A stretch of DNA of 64,000 bases, from assembly GCA_963718775.1 (NCBI GenBank), contig OY970377.1, positions 2,787,333 through 2,851,332 on the forward strand. The letters are read 5' to 3'. This document shows positions 8,490 through 16,983 of the stretch, piece after piece. Origin of the DNA: VRUE01 sp963718775 (lineage in GTDB: Bacteria; Actinomycetota; Thermoleophilia; Solirubrobacterales; 70-9). Each line of letters begins with the position of its first letter. Within the stretch, counting starts at the first letter, position 1. The notes beneath the pieces are model-generated. The model saw only the letters and a program-made list of their open reading frames with translations, made no database searches and was not told the origin of the DNA. The translations under genes and the position numbers were made by a program.

Positions 8490-9214
8490 GCCGTTGGAAG
8501 AGAGTGGTCTCCGAGGTGCGCGCCGACGTTTCGGCGGCACGCGACCGCGACCCGTCGGCGCAGAAGGTCTCGACCTTCGAGATCCTCAGCAGCTGGGCCG
8601 GGGTGCAGGCCCTGCTCGCCCACCGGGTCGCTCACGCGCTCTATGAGGCAGGGCTTCCCTTCGTGCCACGGTTCCTCGTTTACGTGACGCGCTCGGTCAC
8701 CGGGGTGGAGATCCACCCGGCGGCGAGGATCGGTCGCGAATTCTTCATCGACCACGGCTCCGGGGTGGTGATCGGCGAGACAGCTGAGATCGGCGAGCGG
8801 GTGACGCTCTACCAGGGAGTGACGCTGGGCGGCACCGGCTTCCAGCGCGGCAAGCGCCACCCGACGCTCGGCGACAACGTCACGGTCGGCTCCGGCGCCA
8901 AGCTGCTCGGCCCGATCGCCGTCGGCGACGGCGCCAAGATCGGCGCCAACACCGTCGTCGTCGAGGACGTGCCGCCGGGCGCGACCGTGGTCGGCAACCC
9001 CGGCCACCCGGTGAAAGTCGACGGTAGGCGGGTCGAGGGGCCCGATGCCGACTGGATCCATCTCCCCGACCCGATCGCCGAGGCGATCAAGACGCTCTCG
9101 CAGCGGCTCGCCGAGCTCGAGCGCCGGCTCGCCGAGCTCGACGGCGCCGAGTCGCCCGACCCCGCCGCGGCGGAGCTGCGCGAACGCACCGGCCGCTCCT
9201 CGGCGGGCGGTTAA
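8486..9214 (+). CDS. cysE: Serine O-acetyltransferase
   Basis: Makes O-acetylserine for cysK. 242 residues. A short helical N-terminal domain is followed by a left-handed beta helix of hexapeptide repeats (GVEIHPAARIGREFFIDHGS, then VVIGETAEIGERVTLYQGVT and GGTGFQRGKRHPTLGDNV). His residues of the active site are in IDHGSG and GKRHPT. The C-terminus adds a Glu/Leu-rich helix, ERRLAELERRLAELDG-like in pattern, that could be a coiled coil and is unusual. It overlaps cysK by 4 nt. Confidence 0.93.
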   Translation: MSRWKRVVSEVRADVSAARDRDPSAQKVSTFEILSSWAGVQALLAHRVAHALYEAGLPFVPRFLVYVTRSVTGVEIHPAARIGREFFIDHGSGVVIGETAEIGERVTLYQGVTLGGTGFQRGKRHPTLGDNVTVGSGAKLLGPIAVGDGAKIGANTVVVEDVPPGATVVGNPGHPVKVDGRRVEGPDADWIHLPDPIAEAIKTLSQRLAELERRLAELDGAESPDPAAAELRERTGRSSAGG

Positions 9215-9241
9215 GGGCCCGAGCACGGCCGCGGCCGTGGC

Positions 9242-9247
9242 TATTCT
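9242..9247 (+). promoter_or_regulatory. -10 box TATTCT of pcrA
   Basis: TATTCT, 6 nt, GTG 9254. There is no Shine-Dalgarno. Confidence 0.6.
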
Positions 9248-9253
9248 CGGCGG

Positions 9254-11506
9254 GTGAGCTTGCAGACCGAGCCCGAGATCTCAGAGAGCTCCGGCGGAGC
9301 GCCGATCGAACCCGGCGCCGACCGCGCCGAGCGCCTTCTCGCCGGCCTCAACGAGCCCCAGCGCGAAGCCGTCCTGCACGGCGAGGGGCCACTGCTCGTC
9401 GTCGCCGGCGCCGGCTCCGGCAAGACCCGCGTGCTGACCCATCGCATCGCCTACCTGCTGGCAACCGGCGCCGCCCGCCCCGGCGAGATCCTCGCGATCA
9501 CCTTCACCAACAAGGCGGCGAGTGAGATGCGCGAGCGCGTCGGGGCCCTGATCGGCCGCTCGGTGCGAGCGATGTGGGTGACGACCTTCCACTCGGCTTG
9601 CGCGCGGCTGCTGCGCGCCGACGCCGAGCGACTCGGCTACTCGCGCAGCTTCACGATCTATGACGAGTCGGACTCGCTGCGGATGATGAAACGCTGCATG
9701 GTCGAGCTCGGCATCGACCCGAAACGGTATCCACCGCGCGCGGTCCGGGCGCAGATCTCCGGCGCCAAGAACAAGCTCGTCGACGCCGCCGAATACGCCC
9801 AGGCCCAGGGCGGCGTCTTCGAGGAAACCGTCGCCGCCGTCTACGAGCTCTACGAGAAGCGCATGCTCGCTGCCAACGCGATGGACTTCGACGACCTGCT
9901 CGTCCGCACGGTCAACGTCCTCGAGCTCTCCGAGGAGGCGCGGGAACGCTGGCGCCGCACCTTCCGCCACGTCCTCGTCGACGAGTACCAGGACACCAAC
10001 CACGCCCAGTACCGGCTCCTGCAGCTGCTCACCGCCGAGCACGGCAATTTGATGGTCGTAGGCGACGAGGATCAGAGTGTCTACGGGTTCAGGCACGCAG
10101 ACATCCGCAACATCCTCGACTTCGAGCGCGATTTCCCTGAGGCCGAGGTGGTCAAGCTCGAGCAGAACTACCGCTCGACCCAGACGATCCTCTCCGCCGC
10201 CAACGCCGTCGTCGAGCGCAACCGCGAGCGGCGCCCGAAGCGACTCTGGACCGAGATCGCCGGCGGTGAGCCGGTGCAGCTCTCCGAGCTCTCCGACGAG
10301 CACGAGGAGGCTCGCTGGGTGGCCGGTGAGATCCAGCGCCTCGCCGAGGAGGAGGGCGTGGCGGGCAAGGACGTCGCCGTCTTCTACCGGACCAACGCGA
10401 TGAGCCGGGTGCTCGAGGACACGCTGGTTCGCTTCGAGCTGCCCTACCAGGTGATCGGCGGCACCAAGTTCTACGAGCGGGCCGAGGTCAAGGACGCCGT
10501 CGCCTACCTCAGCCTGCTCGCCAATCCCGCCGACCAGGTCTCCTTCGCGCGGATCGTCAACTCGCCGCGGCGGGGGATCGGCAACACCAGCCAGGGCCGG
10601 CTCGCCTCGCACGCCAACACCACTGGCCTGACGATCTGGGAGGTGGCGGAACGGGTCGAGGAGGTGCCCGGCCTCGGCGCCGCCGCGATCAAGGCCGTCT
10701 CGCGCTTCCACGAGACGATGGAAGGGCTGCGCGCGCGGGCCGACGAAGCGCCAGTGGCCGAGCTGCTCGAAGCGGTGCTCAGCGAGAGCGGCTACATCGA
10801 CGCTCTGGCCGCGGAGCGCACGATCGAGGCCGAGGGGCGCGCCGAGAACCTCGAGGAGCTGGTCGGCATGGCCGCTGAGTTCGACGCCAACCACGAGCTC
10901 GAGGGCGACGGTGAGGTCTCGCCGCTCGAAGAGTTCTTGCAGCAGATCTCCCTCTACACCCAACAGGACGACCTGCGCCCGGAAGAGTCGCTGATCACAC
11001 TGATGACCCTGCACAACGCGAAGGGCCTCGAGTACGACACGGTCTTCCTGACCGGTTGCGAGGACGGCGCTTTTCCCCACATGCGTGCCCTGGAAGAGGG
11101 GGGAGAAGAAGAGGAGCGCCGCCTCTGTTACGTCGGCATCACCCGGGCTCGCCGGCGTCTCTACCTGACCTGGGCGCGCGAACGGCGGCTGTTCGGCACA
11201 TCCGAGCGCAATCTGCCCTCGCGCTTCGTCGACGAGCTGCCGGCGGAGTTGACCGAGCGCCACTCGAGCGCCCCCGGCGCTGCTGCGGGGCTCGGCTGGG
11301 AGACGACTACGGCGGACTCAGGGGCCACGCCGATCGACGCCGGGCCGACGCTGGAGCTGCGCACCGGCGACGACGTCGTCCACGCCAGCTTCGGCGACGG
11401 GGTCGTCACCGCGGTCGAGGCGGGCGGGATCGTCGTCGTGCGTTTCGCCGGCGATGGCGCCGAGCGCAAGCTGATGGCCGACTACGCGCCGATCAGGAGG
11501 CGGTAG
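9254..11506 (+). CDS. pcrA: ATP-dependent DNA helicase, UvrD/PcrA type
   Basis: Superfamily 1A 3'-5' helicase for nucleotide excision and mismatch repair and for removing stalled polymerases. 750 residues. Walker A is AGAGSGKT (51-58), motif II is DEYQDTN (about 243-249), motif III is VVGDEDQSVYGFRHAD, motif IV is LEQNYRST, motif V is MTLHNAKGLEYD and motif VI is LCYVGITRARRRLYL. The C-terminal 60 residues (ELRTGDDVVHASFGDGVV and onward) form the Tudor-like domain that binds RNA polymerase in PcrA. The GTG start is set by the TATTCT box. folD follows after 4 bp. Confidence 0.95.
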   Translation: MSLQTEPEISESSGGAPIEPGADRAERLLAGLNEPQREAVLHGEGPLLVVAGAGSGKTRVLTHRIAYLLATGAARPGEILAITFTNKAASEMRERVGALIGRSVRAMWVTTFHSACARLLRADAERLGYSRSFTIYDESDSLRMMKRCMVELGIDPKRYPPRAVRAQISGAKNKLVDAAEYAQAQGGVFEETVAAVYELYEKRMLAANAMDFDDLLVRTVNVLELSEEARERWRRTFRHVLVDEYQDTNHAQYRLLQLLTAEHGNLMVVGDEDQSVYGFRHADIRNILDFERDFPEAEVVKLEQNYRSTQTILSAANAVVERNRERRPKRLWTEIAGGEPVQLSELSDEHEEARWVAGEIQRLAEEEGVAGKDVAVFYRTNAMSRVLEDTLVRFELPYQVIGGTKFYERAEVKDAVAYLSLLANPADQVSFARIVNSPRRGIGNTSQGRLASHANTTGLTIWEVAERVEEVPGLGAAAIKAVSRFHETMEGLRARADEAPVAELLEAVLSESGYIDALAAERTIEAEGRAENLEELVGMAAEFDANHELEGDGEVSPLEEFLQQISLYTQQDDLRPEESLITLMTLHNAKGLEYDTVFLTGCEDGAFPHMRALEEGGEEEERRLCYVGITRARRRLYLTWARERRLFGTSERNLPSRFVDELPAELTERHSSAPGAAAGLGWETTTADSGATPIDAGPTLELRTGDDVVHASFGDGVVTAVEAGGIVVVRFAGDGAERKLMADYAPIRRR

Positions 11507-11510
11507 GCAG

Positions 11511-12359
11511 GTGGCAGCGCGAGTTATCGACGGCAAGGCGGTCGCTGCGGCGGTGCGCGAGCGAGTAGCGAACGAAGTTGGCATCTACCGGCAAGAGATG
11601 GGTCGCGCCCCGGTGCTCGCGACCGTCATCGTCGGTGACGATCCGGCCTCGGAGATCTACGTGCGCAACAAGCACCGCGCTTGCGAGGAAGCCGGCATGG
11701 GTTCCGTCCATCACGGCCTCGCCGCCGAGACGACGGAGGACGCACTGCTCGAGCTCGTCGCAAAGCTGGGCTCGGACCCCGATGTCGACGGCATCCTCGT
11801 CCAGCTTCCCGTCCCCGAGCACATCGATCCCGACCGCGTCGTCGCCGCGCTCGACCCCGCCAAGGACGTCGATGGGCTGACTCCGGTCAACGCCGGTCTG
11901 CTCGCTCACGGCATGGCGGGCCTGGTCCCCTGTACGCCGGCAGGGGTGATGGAGATGCTTCGCCACGAAAAAGTTGAGCTGGAGGGCGCCGAGGCGGTCG
12001 TCGTCGGTCGCTCGAAGCTGGTCGGAGTCCCGGTGGCGCGACTGCTACTGGCCGCCAACGCGACGGTGACTGCCTGTCACTCGCGCACTCGCGATTTGCC
12101 TGCCGTGTGCCGCCGCGCCGATGTCCTGGTCGCTGCCGTCGGCGTCCCTGAGTTGCTCGGCGCCGATGCCGTCAAGCCCGGTGCGACAGTGATCGACGTG
12201 GGCATGAACCGCACCGACGACGGCCTACGTGGCGACGTCGACTTCGAGGCGGCTGCCGAGGTCGCCGCCGCGATCACGCCGGTGCCGGGCGGGGTAGGGC
12301 CGATGACGATCGCGATGCTGCTCGTCAACACGTTGAGCGCGGCCCGGGCGCGGGTGTAG
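11511..12359 (+). CDS. folD: Bifunctional methylenetetrahydrofolate dehydrogenase/cyclohydrolase
   Basis: Interconverts 5,10-methylene-, methenyl- and 10-formyl-tetrahydrofolate. 282 residues. The catalytic Lys is in YVRNKHRACEEAGM, the folate motif is LVQLPVPEHID, PAKDVDGLTPVN follows, the NADP segment is VVGRSKLVGVPVA, and the end is TPVPGGVGPMTIAMLL. The GTG start has a GGAGG about 11 nt upstream, inside the pcrA end, so it is probably co-expressed with pcrA. Confidence 0.94.
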   Translation: MAARVIDGKAVAAAVRERVANEVGIYRQEMGRAPVLATVIVGDDPASEIYVRNKHRACEEAGMGSVHHGLAAETTEDALLELVAKLGSDPDVDGILVQLPVPEHIDPDRVVAALDPAKDVDGLTPVNAGLLAHGMAGLVPCTPAGVMEMLRHEKVELEGAEAVVVGRSKLVGVPVARLLLAANATVTACHSRTRDLPAVCRRADVLVAAVGVPELLGADAVKPGATVIDVGMNRTDDGLRGDVDFEAAAEVAAAITPVPGGVGPMTIAMLLVNTLSAARARV

Positions 12360-12396
12360 TGTCGGGCGCGATTCCAACCTGCACGGAGGTGGTGGC

Positions 12397-12858
12397 ATGA
12401 GAGAGCTCAGTCCAGGTGAGCAACTTGCCGGCTTTGGCGGCCTGGCGTTGCTCCTCGTCATGTTCCTCTTCGCCTGGTACAGCTTCGGCATCCCGGGTAT
12501 CAGCGGCCTCGACGCATTCGACGCCTTCGACGACTGGCTCAACATCATCCTCGTCTTCACCGCCTTCTCCGGCATGTGCCTCGGCCTCTTCGGCAACGGC
12601 ATGGCTCGTCTGGCTGTCTCGCTCAGCGTCGTCACCGCCGTCCTCGGCGCGATCTCGGCCGTCCTCCTGCTCATCTTCCTGATCAGCCCTCCGGGGGTGC
12701 CCACCCTCGGCGAAGCGGCCGTCGAAGTCTCACTCGGCCGTGAGCCTGGAATCTGGCTTGGCCTGGCCTCAGCCATTGCCATCGGCGTCGGTGGCTACCT
12801 GACCATGCAGGAGGAGGGCACCAGCTTCAGCGACGCAGCAGATCGCCTCTCGAAATAG
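12397..12858 (+). CDS. Small four-helix membrane protein
   Basis: 153 residues with about four transmembrane segments (19-38, 52-70, 74-98, 124-143) and an acidic loop DAFDAFDDWL between the first two. There are no catalytic motifs. I do not recognise a named family, although a similar layout with a short Asp-rich linker is common in Thermoleophilia (inference from memory, not searched). A strong Shine-Dalgarno, GGAGGTGG, lies just before ATG 12397, unlike the leaderless neighbours. The 3' end overlaps the convergent GMC oxidoreductase gene by 32 bp. Confidence 0.75.
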   Translation: MRELSPGEQLAGFGGLALLLVMFLFAWYSFGIPGISGLDAFDAFDDWLNIILVFTAFSGMCLGLFGNGMARLAVSLSVVTAVLGAISAVLLLIFLISPPGVPTLGEAAVEVSLGREPGIWLGLASAIAIGVGGYLTMQEEGTSFSDAADRLSK

Positions 12859-14701
12859 CGCTGGCGATCTTCGAGGCGAAGGCGATCACGGTCATCATCG
12901 GGTTGACGCCCACTGAGGTGGGGAAGAGGGAGGCGTCCGCTACGTAGAGGTCTGTGACGCCGTTGACTGAGCCGTCGGGAGCGCAGACTCCCGTGCTTGA
13001 GCTGTTGGTGATTCGGGCCGTCCCCATCGGGTGGAAGGCCTCGAGGCGCAGCTCGGAGGGCTTGAAGCGGGTTGCCTCGAACTCGGGAAGGCAGTCGGGT
13101 GTCAGTGTTCCGACGCGGGCGATGTTGGGGTAGACCTCCGCAGCGCCAGCGGCGAAGTGGATTTCGGCGGCGCGGGCGATGCCGAAGCCGAGGCGGTCGG
13201 CGTCGGCGGCGGTGAGCTTGTAGGTGGCCCGCAGCGAACCGTCTCCGGCGAGGGCGACCCGCCCGCTCGAGTCGTCTGAGAGGTGAACGCCGATCGAGCC
13301 GACGTGGCCGAACTCGAGCATCGCCCGCTGGTGCTCGCGCCCGGTTCCCTTTAGCCAGGCGCCGCCGAAGGCGAGCGGCGTGAAAGTCGCCTCGAGCAGC
13401 AGCCGCTGCGGCTCCCACTCGTCGACGTAGTAGCTCTGCATGACGCCGTCCCAGCCCCGCACCTCCTCCTCATAGCGTGCGCCGACCCAGCAGGCGGGGT
13501 GGATGTGGAGGTTGCGGCCGACCTGGCCGCCGCCAAGCCCAGAGCGCAGCAGCAACTCCGGCGTCCCCAGTGCCCCACCAGCAACAATCACCCCCCGCCG
13601 GGCCCGCACCACATAAGGCCGACGGGACTCAAAGTCGGCAAATGGATCGCTTTGAGTCCCGTCGGCGCTGGCGGTGCAGTGGACGCCCACGGCTCGCCCG
13701 TCTTCGACCAGGACGCGGCGGGCCTCGACGCCTGCGCGCAGTCGCGCTCCCGCCGCCACCGCTCGCGGCAGATAGCTGACGTGCATGCCGCGCTTGGCGT
13801 CGATCTCACAGCCGAGCGGGCAGGAGCCGCACTGCACGCAGTTGCCGGCATTGCGGGCGATCGGCCCGCCGGAGGCGCCCAACGCCGCGGCGCCCTCCAT
13901 GGCGAGCTGGCCGTTGCGCCCCATTTGCTCCGGGTCGAGCGGGGTCACCCGCAGGAACTCCTCGGCGGCGGCGAAGTCGGGGCCGAGCTGGTTGGCCCAG
14001 TCGATGCCGAAGCGCTGGCGCCAGTCGTCGAGGACCGGCTCGGGAGCGCGGAAGCAGGTCCCGGAATTGATCACCGTGGTGCCGCCGACGGTCCGCGCCA
14101 CCGGCACCGGGATCGGCGGGCGACCCTCGGCGACGGTCAGGCCGCCGTCGCGGTAGAGCGAGGCGATCGCCTCGAGCGGGTCGCTCGGGTAGCTGTCGCG
14201 GTTGTAGCTTTGCCCGGCCTCGAGCACGATCACGTCGAGCCCCGCCTCGGCCAGGGTCGCCGCGGCGACGGCGCCACCGGCGCCGGAGCCGACGATGACC
14301 ACGTCGCATTCCTCGCCGTCCCGATCCGGGGTCGTGTCGCCCAGCGACCCTGCTTGCTCCGGCAGCGAGCCGTCGCTCAGGCGGCAGCTGGTCTCGACGC
14401 CGACTCTCTCCTCGACCTCGGGGACGACCGCATAACCGAGCGTCGAGAGCACCTTGCCCAGCAGCGCCAGCTCGTGGAAGAGGCTGAATCGCGAAGCCTC
14501 CATACGACGCAGGAAGTCCTCGCGGGCGGCGAGGTCGAGGCGGCTGAAGCGCCAGGGAAAGGGCAGCAGCTCGAAGACGCGCAGGCCGAGCTTGATTCGG
14601 CTCAGCATGCGCGGCGAGACGGAGCGGAGGAACTCGCTCACCGGCGCGGAGACGTTGACCTCGCGCTCTGCGGCCGGCAGGCCGTCGAGGCCGGGCGCCA
14701 T
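12827..14701 (-). CDS. GMC-family FAD oxidoreductase with a cysteine cluster
   Basis: 624 residues. The FAD dinucleotide fold is VVIVGSGAGGAVAAATLAEA (about 136-155). The flavin/substrate segments are GGTTVINSGTCFR, then HPMGTARI and VADASLFPTSVGVNPMMTVI at the end. An N-terminal helical region of about 120 residues resembles the gluconate dehydrogenase subunit 3-like extension of actinobacterial GMC proteins. A CVQCGSCPLGC motif (C-x2-C-x2-C-x3-C) could bind an Fe-S cluster, which most GMC enzymes lack. A perfect palindrome (13618-13666) lies inside the frame, encoding DGTQSDPFADFES. No start codon precedes ATG 14701 back to the stop, although homologues usually start about 18 residues earlier. 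The substrate is unknown, probably a long-chain alcohol or sterol. Confidence 0.85.
   Translation of the reverse strand: MAPGLDGLPAAEREVNVSAPVSEFLRSVSPRMLSRIKLGLRVFELLPFPWRFSRLDLAAREDFLRRMEASRFSLFHELALLGKVLSTLGYAVVPEVEERVGVETSCRLSDGSLPEQAGSLGDTTPDRDGEECDVVIVGSGAGGAVAAATLAEAGLDVIVLEAGQSYNRDSYPSDPLEAIASLYRDGGLTVAEGRPPIPVPVARTVGGTTVINSGTCFRAPEPVLDDWRQRFGIDWANQLGPDFAAAEEFLRVTPLDPEQMGRNGQLAMEGAAALGASGGPIARNAGNCVQCGSCPLGCEIDAKRGMHVSYLPRAVAAGARLRAGVEARRVLVEDGRAVGVHCTASADGTQSDPFADFESRRPYVVRARRGVIVAGGALGTPELLLRSGLGGGQVGRNLHIHPACWVGARYEEEVRGWDGVMQSYYVDEWEPQRLLLEATFTPLAFGGAWLKGTGREHQRAMLEFGHVGSIGVHLSDDSSGRVALAGDGSLRATYKLTAADADRLGFGIARAAEIHFAAGAAEVYPNIARVGTLTPDCLPEFEATRFKPSELRLEAFHPMGTARITNSSSTGVCAPDGSVNGVTDLYVADASLFPTSVGVNPMMTVIAFASKIASAISRGDLLRR
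13618..13666. repeat. Palindromic element inside the GMC oxidoreductase frame
   Basis: Perfect 17-nt arms GCCGACGGGACTCAAAG (13618-13634) and 13650-13666 around a 15-nt centre. It lies wholly within coding sequence without breaking the frame, at a surface-loop-like site between VGVHCTASA and RPYVVRARRG. Confidence 0.8.
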
Positions 14702-14761
14702 CGCTTCGCAGATCGAGCTGAGGGTGCGCTGCTCGGCGGTCGAAAGCCCCGGCGGGCGCTG

Positions 14762-15205
14762 TCAGCCAGGCGCGGCGGCGCGACCGACCCGGCCAACCAA
14801 AGACCAGAGCCAGAGCGCCAGCAACGCCAGGAAGCCGTCGACCAGGAAGTTGAGCAGGTAGATGAAGACGTCCTGGTCGAAGACGTAGAAGCCGAGCGAG
14901 CCGAGCGAGGAGGCGGTCTTGCCGGCCGCCAGCAACAGGAGCAGCGGGCGGTAACGGACCACGTCGCTCTGCGCGATCAGGCAGACCCCGGTGATCAGGA
15001 CCATGTAGGCGAAGGCGAGCGCCAGCCAGAGCTGCTGCTCGGTCTCCGGCGTGCGGGCGAAGCTGCCGAACCAGTCGCCGAAGTCGTAGATCGTCTCGCC
15101 GACGCCATCCGGGACGGCGATGAAGAGGATGCCGACGACCGCGAAGCTGACGGCCAAGAGCCGCAGGCTCAGGACAACGAACTTCTCTGCCGTCTCTCCC
15201 CTCAT
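14762..15205 (-). CDS. Membrane protein of unknown function
   Basis: 147 residues with four predicted transmembrane segments (12-32, 62-80, 87-105, 112-137). It starts MRGETAEKFVVLSLRLLA and has short loops and no recognisable motif. A TAGAGT box lies 10 nt before the ATG. The stop is 60 bp before the GMC oxidoreductase start on the same strand, so the two may be cotranscribed. It is divergent from gatC across 44 bp. Confidence 0.7.
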   Translation of the reverse strand: MRGETAEKFVVLSLRLLAVSFAVVGILFIAVPDGVGETIYDFGDWFGSFARTPETEQQLWLALAFAYMVLITGVCLIAQSDVVRYRPLLLLLAAGKTASSLGSLGFYVFDQDVFIYLLNFLVDGFLALLALWLWSLVGRVGRAAAPG

Positions 15206-15235
15206 CCCGGCGAGGACTCTAACTGGCCGGACACC

Positions 15236-15241
15236 TAGAAT
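15236..15241 (+). promoter_or_regulatory. -10 box TAGAAT of gatCAB
   Basis: TAGAAT, 8 nt, GTG 15250. There is no Shine-Dalgarno. Confidence 0.6.
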
Positions 15242-15249
15242 CGGCCGCC

Positions 15250-15540
15250 GTGATCGAGCGCGAGCAGGTACTCCACGTTGCGAAGCTGGCCCGCCTTGGC
15301 CTCTCCGATGAGGAAATCGAGACGATGGCAGGCGAGCTCTCGGGGATTCTCGAGCACGTCGATCGGATCGCGAAGCTGGATCTCGAAGGGGTCGAGCCGA
15401 CCTCGCACGTGGTCGAGCTGGAGAACGTCTTGCGTGCCGACAAGCCGCACCAGAGCTTGGCTCCGGAGGTTGCGCTTGCGCCGGCGCCCGACCCCGTCGA
15501 CGGCGCGTTCCGGGTCCCGTCCCCGCAGGCCGAGGGATAG
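15250..15540 (+). CDS. gatC: Asp/Glu-tRNA amidotransferase subunit C
   Basis: 96 residues, typical for GatC, the small belt-like subunit that stabilises GatA-GatB. The helical start VLHVAKLARLGLSDEEIE and the LDLEGVEPTSHVVELENVLRAD segment are family features. The GTG start is set by the TAGAAT box. The TAG stop directly abuts the gatA ATG. Confidence 0.93.
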   Translation: MIEREQVLHVAKLARLGLSDEEIETMAGELSGILEHVDRIAKLDLEGVEPTSHVVELENVLRADKPHQSLAPEVALAPAPDPVDGAFRVPSPQAEG

Positions 15541-16983
15541 ATGGCCGCGATGCTCGAGCTGACGGCCGTCGAGGCCAACGAGGCGATCGCGGCGGGGGAC
15601 CTCTCGGCCGAGGAGTACAGCGCCGCCTGGGCGGAGGCGGCGGCCGGCGACGAGCTGAACGCTTATCTGTGGCGCGACGGCGACGGCGACGCGGGAGCGA
15701 TCGCGGTCGAGCGGCCCAGCATCGCCCCGGTCGCCGTCAAGGACATCTTCTGCACCGAGGGGGTGCCGACCACGGCCGGCTCGCGCATCCTCGAGGGCTA
15801 CCGTCCGCCCTACACCTCGACCGCCGTGCGGCGGCTGCTCGAGGCCGGTGCGCCGATCCTCGGCAAGACCAACATGGACGAGTTCGCGATGGGCTCCTCC
15901 AACGAGAACTCGGCCTACGGGCCGGTGCTCAACCCATGGGACCGCGGTCGTGTTCCCGGCGGCTCCTCCGGCGGCTCCGCGGCAGTGGTCGCAGGCGGTC
16001 TGGCGCCCTGGGCGATCGGCACCGATACCGGTGGCTCGATCCGTCAGCCCGCTTCGCTGTGCGGGATCGTCGGCCTCAAGCCCACCTACGGGGCGATCTC
16101 GCGCTACGGGATGATCGCCTTCGCCTCCTCGCTGGACCAGTGCGGCCCGCTCACCCGCGACGTCAGGGACGCCGCCTTGATGCTCTCGATCCTGCAGGGC
16201 AAAGACGCCTGCGACTCGACCTCGGTCGGCCTCGAGCAGGCGCCGCGGCTGCCCGACCGCGAGGACCTGAAGGGGTTGCGCTTCGCGGTGCCGGCCGAGC
16301 TCGCCCGCGACTCGATCGAGCCCGGCGTGCGCGAGGTCTTCGAGGCGACGCTGGCGACGATCGAGCGGCTCGGCGGCGAGATCACCGAGACGGCCCTGCC
16401 GCACGCCGAGCACGGCATCTCCGCTTACTACGTGATCGCTCCGGCGGAGGCGTCCTCCAACCTCGCCCGCTACGACGGGGTCCGCTACGGGCTGCGCGCC
16501 GAGACCGCCGGTGACCTGGTCGAGATGTACGAGACGACGCGTGCCGAGGGCTTTGGCGCCGAGGTCAAACGGCGCATCATGCTCGGCACCTACGCGCTCT
16601 CCTCCGGCTACTACGACGCCTACTACGGGCAAGCACAGAAGGTCCGCACCAAGATTGCCGCCGACTTCTCCTCGGCCTTCGCCGAGTTCGACTTCGTCAT
16701 CACGCCGACCTCGCCCTCGGTCGCCTTCGGCCTCGGCGAGAAGACCGCCGACCCGCTGGCGATGTACCTCAACGACTTCTTCACTGTGCCGATGAGCCTC
16801 GCCGGCATTCCGGCGATCTCTATTCCGGCCGGGCTTGCCGAGCCAGAAGGCGGCGGACCGCAGCTGCCGGTCGGCTTCCAGATCGCCGCGCCGGCCTTCG
16901 CCGAGCAGAAGCTGCTCGACGCCGCCTACGCGCTCGAGCAGGCGATCGGCTTCGAGGCCAGGCCGGAGGGCGTCGGTGGCTGA
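15541..16983 (+). CDS. gatA: Asp/Glu-tRNA amidotransferase subunit A (amidase)
   Basis: Releases ammonia from glutamine for transamidation on GatB. 480 residues of the amidase-signature family. The Ser-cisSer-Lys triad can be placed at Lys67 (PVAVKDIF), Ser142 (GGSSGGSAA) and Ser166 (TDTGGSIRQPA); the 24-residue Ser-Ser spacing matches known GatA proteins. ATG 15541 immediately follows the gatC stop; ATG 15550 is a possible alternative. Confidence 0.95.
   Translation: MAAMLELTAVEANEAIAAGDLSAEEYSAAWAEAAAGDELNAYLWRDGDGDAGAIAVERPSIAPVAVKDIFCTEGVPTTAGSRILEGYRPPYTSTAVRRLLEAGAPILGKTNMDEFAMGSSNENSAYGPVLNPWDRGRVPGGSSGGSAAVVAGGLAPWAIGTDTGGSIRQPASLCGIVGLKPTYGAISRYGMIAFASSLDQCGPLTRDVRDAALMLSILQGKDACDSTSVGLEQAPRLPDREDLKGLRFAVPAELARDSIEPGVREVFEATLATIERLGGEITETALPHAEHGISAYYVIAPAEASSNLARYDGVRYGLRAETAGDLVEMYETTRAEGFGAEVKRRIMLGTYALSSGYYDAYYGQAQKVRTKIAADFSSAFAEFDFVITPTSPSVAFGLGEKTADPLAMYLNDFFTVPMSLAGIPAISIPAGLAEPEGGGPQLPVGFQIAAPAFAEQKLLDAAYALEQAIGFEARPEGVGG

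Noticed and set aside
9281..11263. A 660-codon open frame antisense to pcrA
   Set aside because: Typical shadow of codon bias; the helicase motifs on the plus strand are complete.
13499..15238. A 579-codon open frame on the plus strand opposite the GMC oxidoreductase gene
   Set aside because: Composition is Arg/Ala/Gly-rich as expected from reading a high-GC gene backwards. It lacks motifs, and the opposite strand has a clear enzyme.
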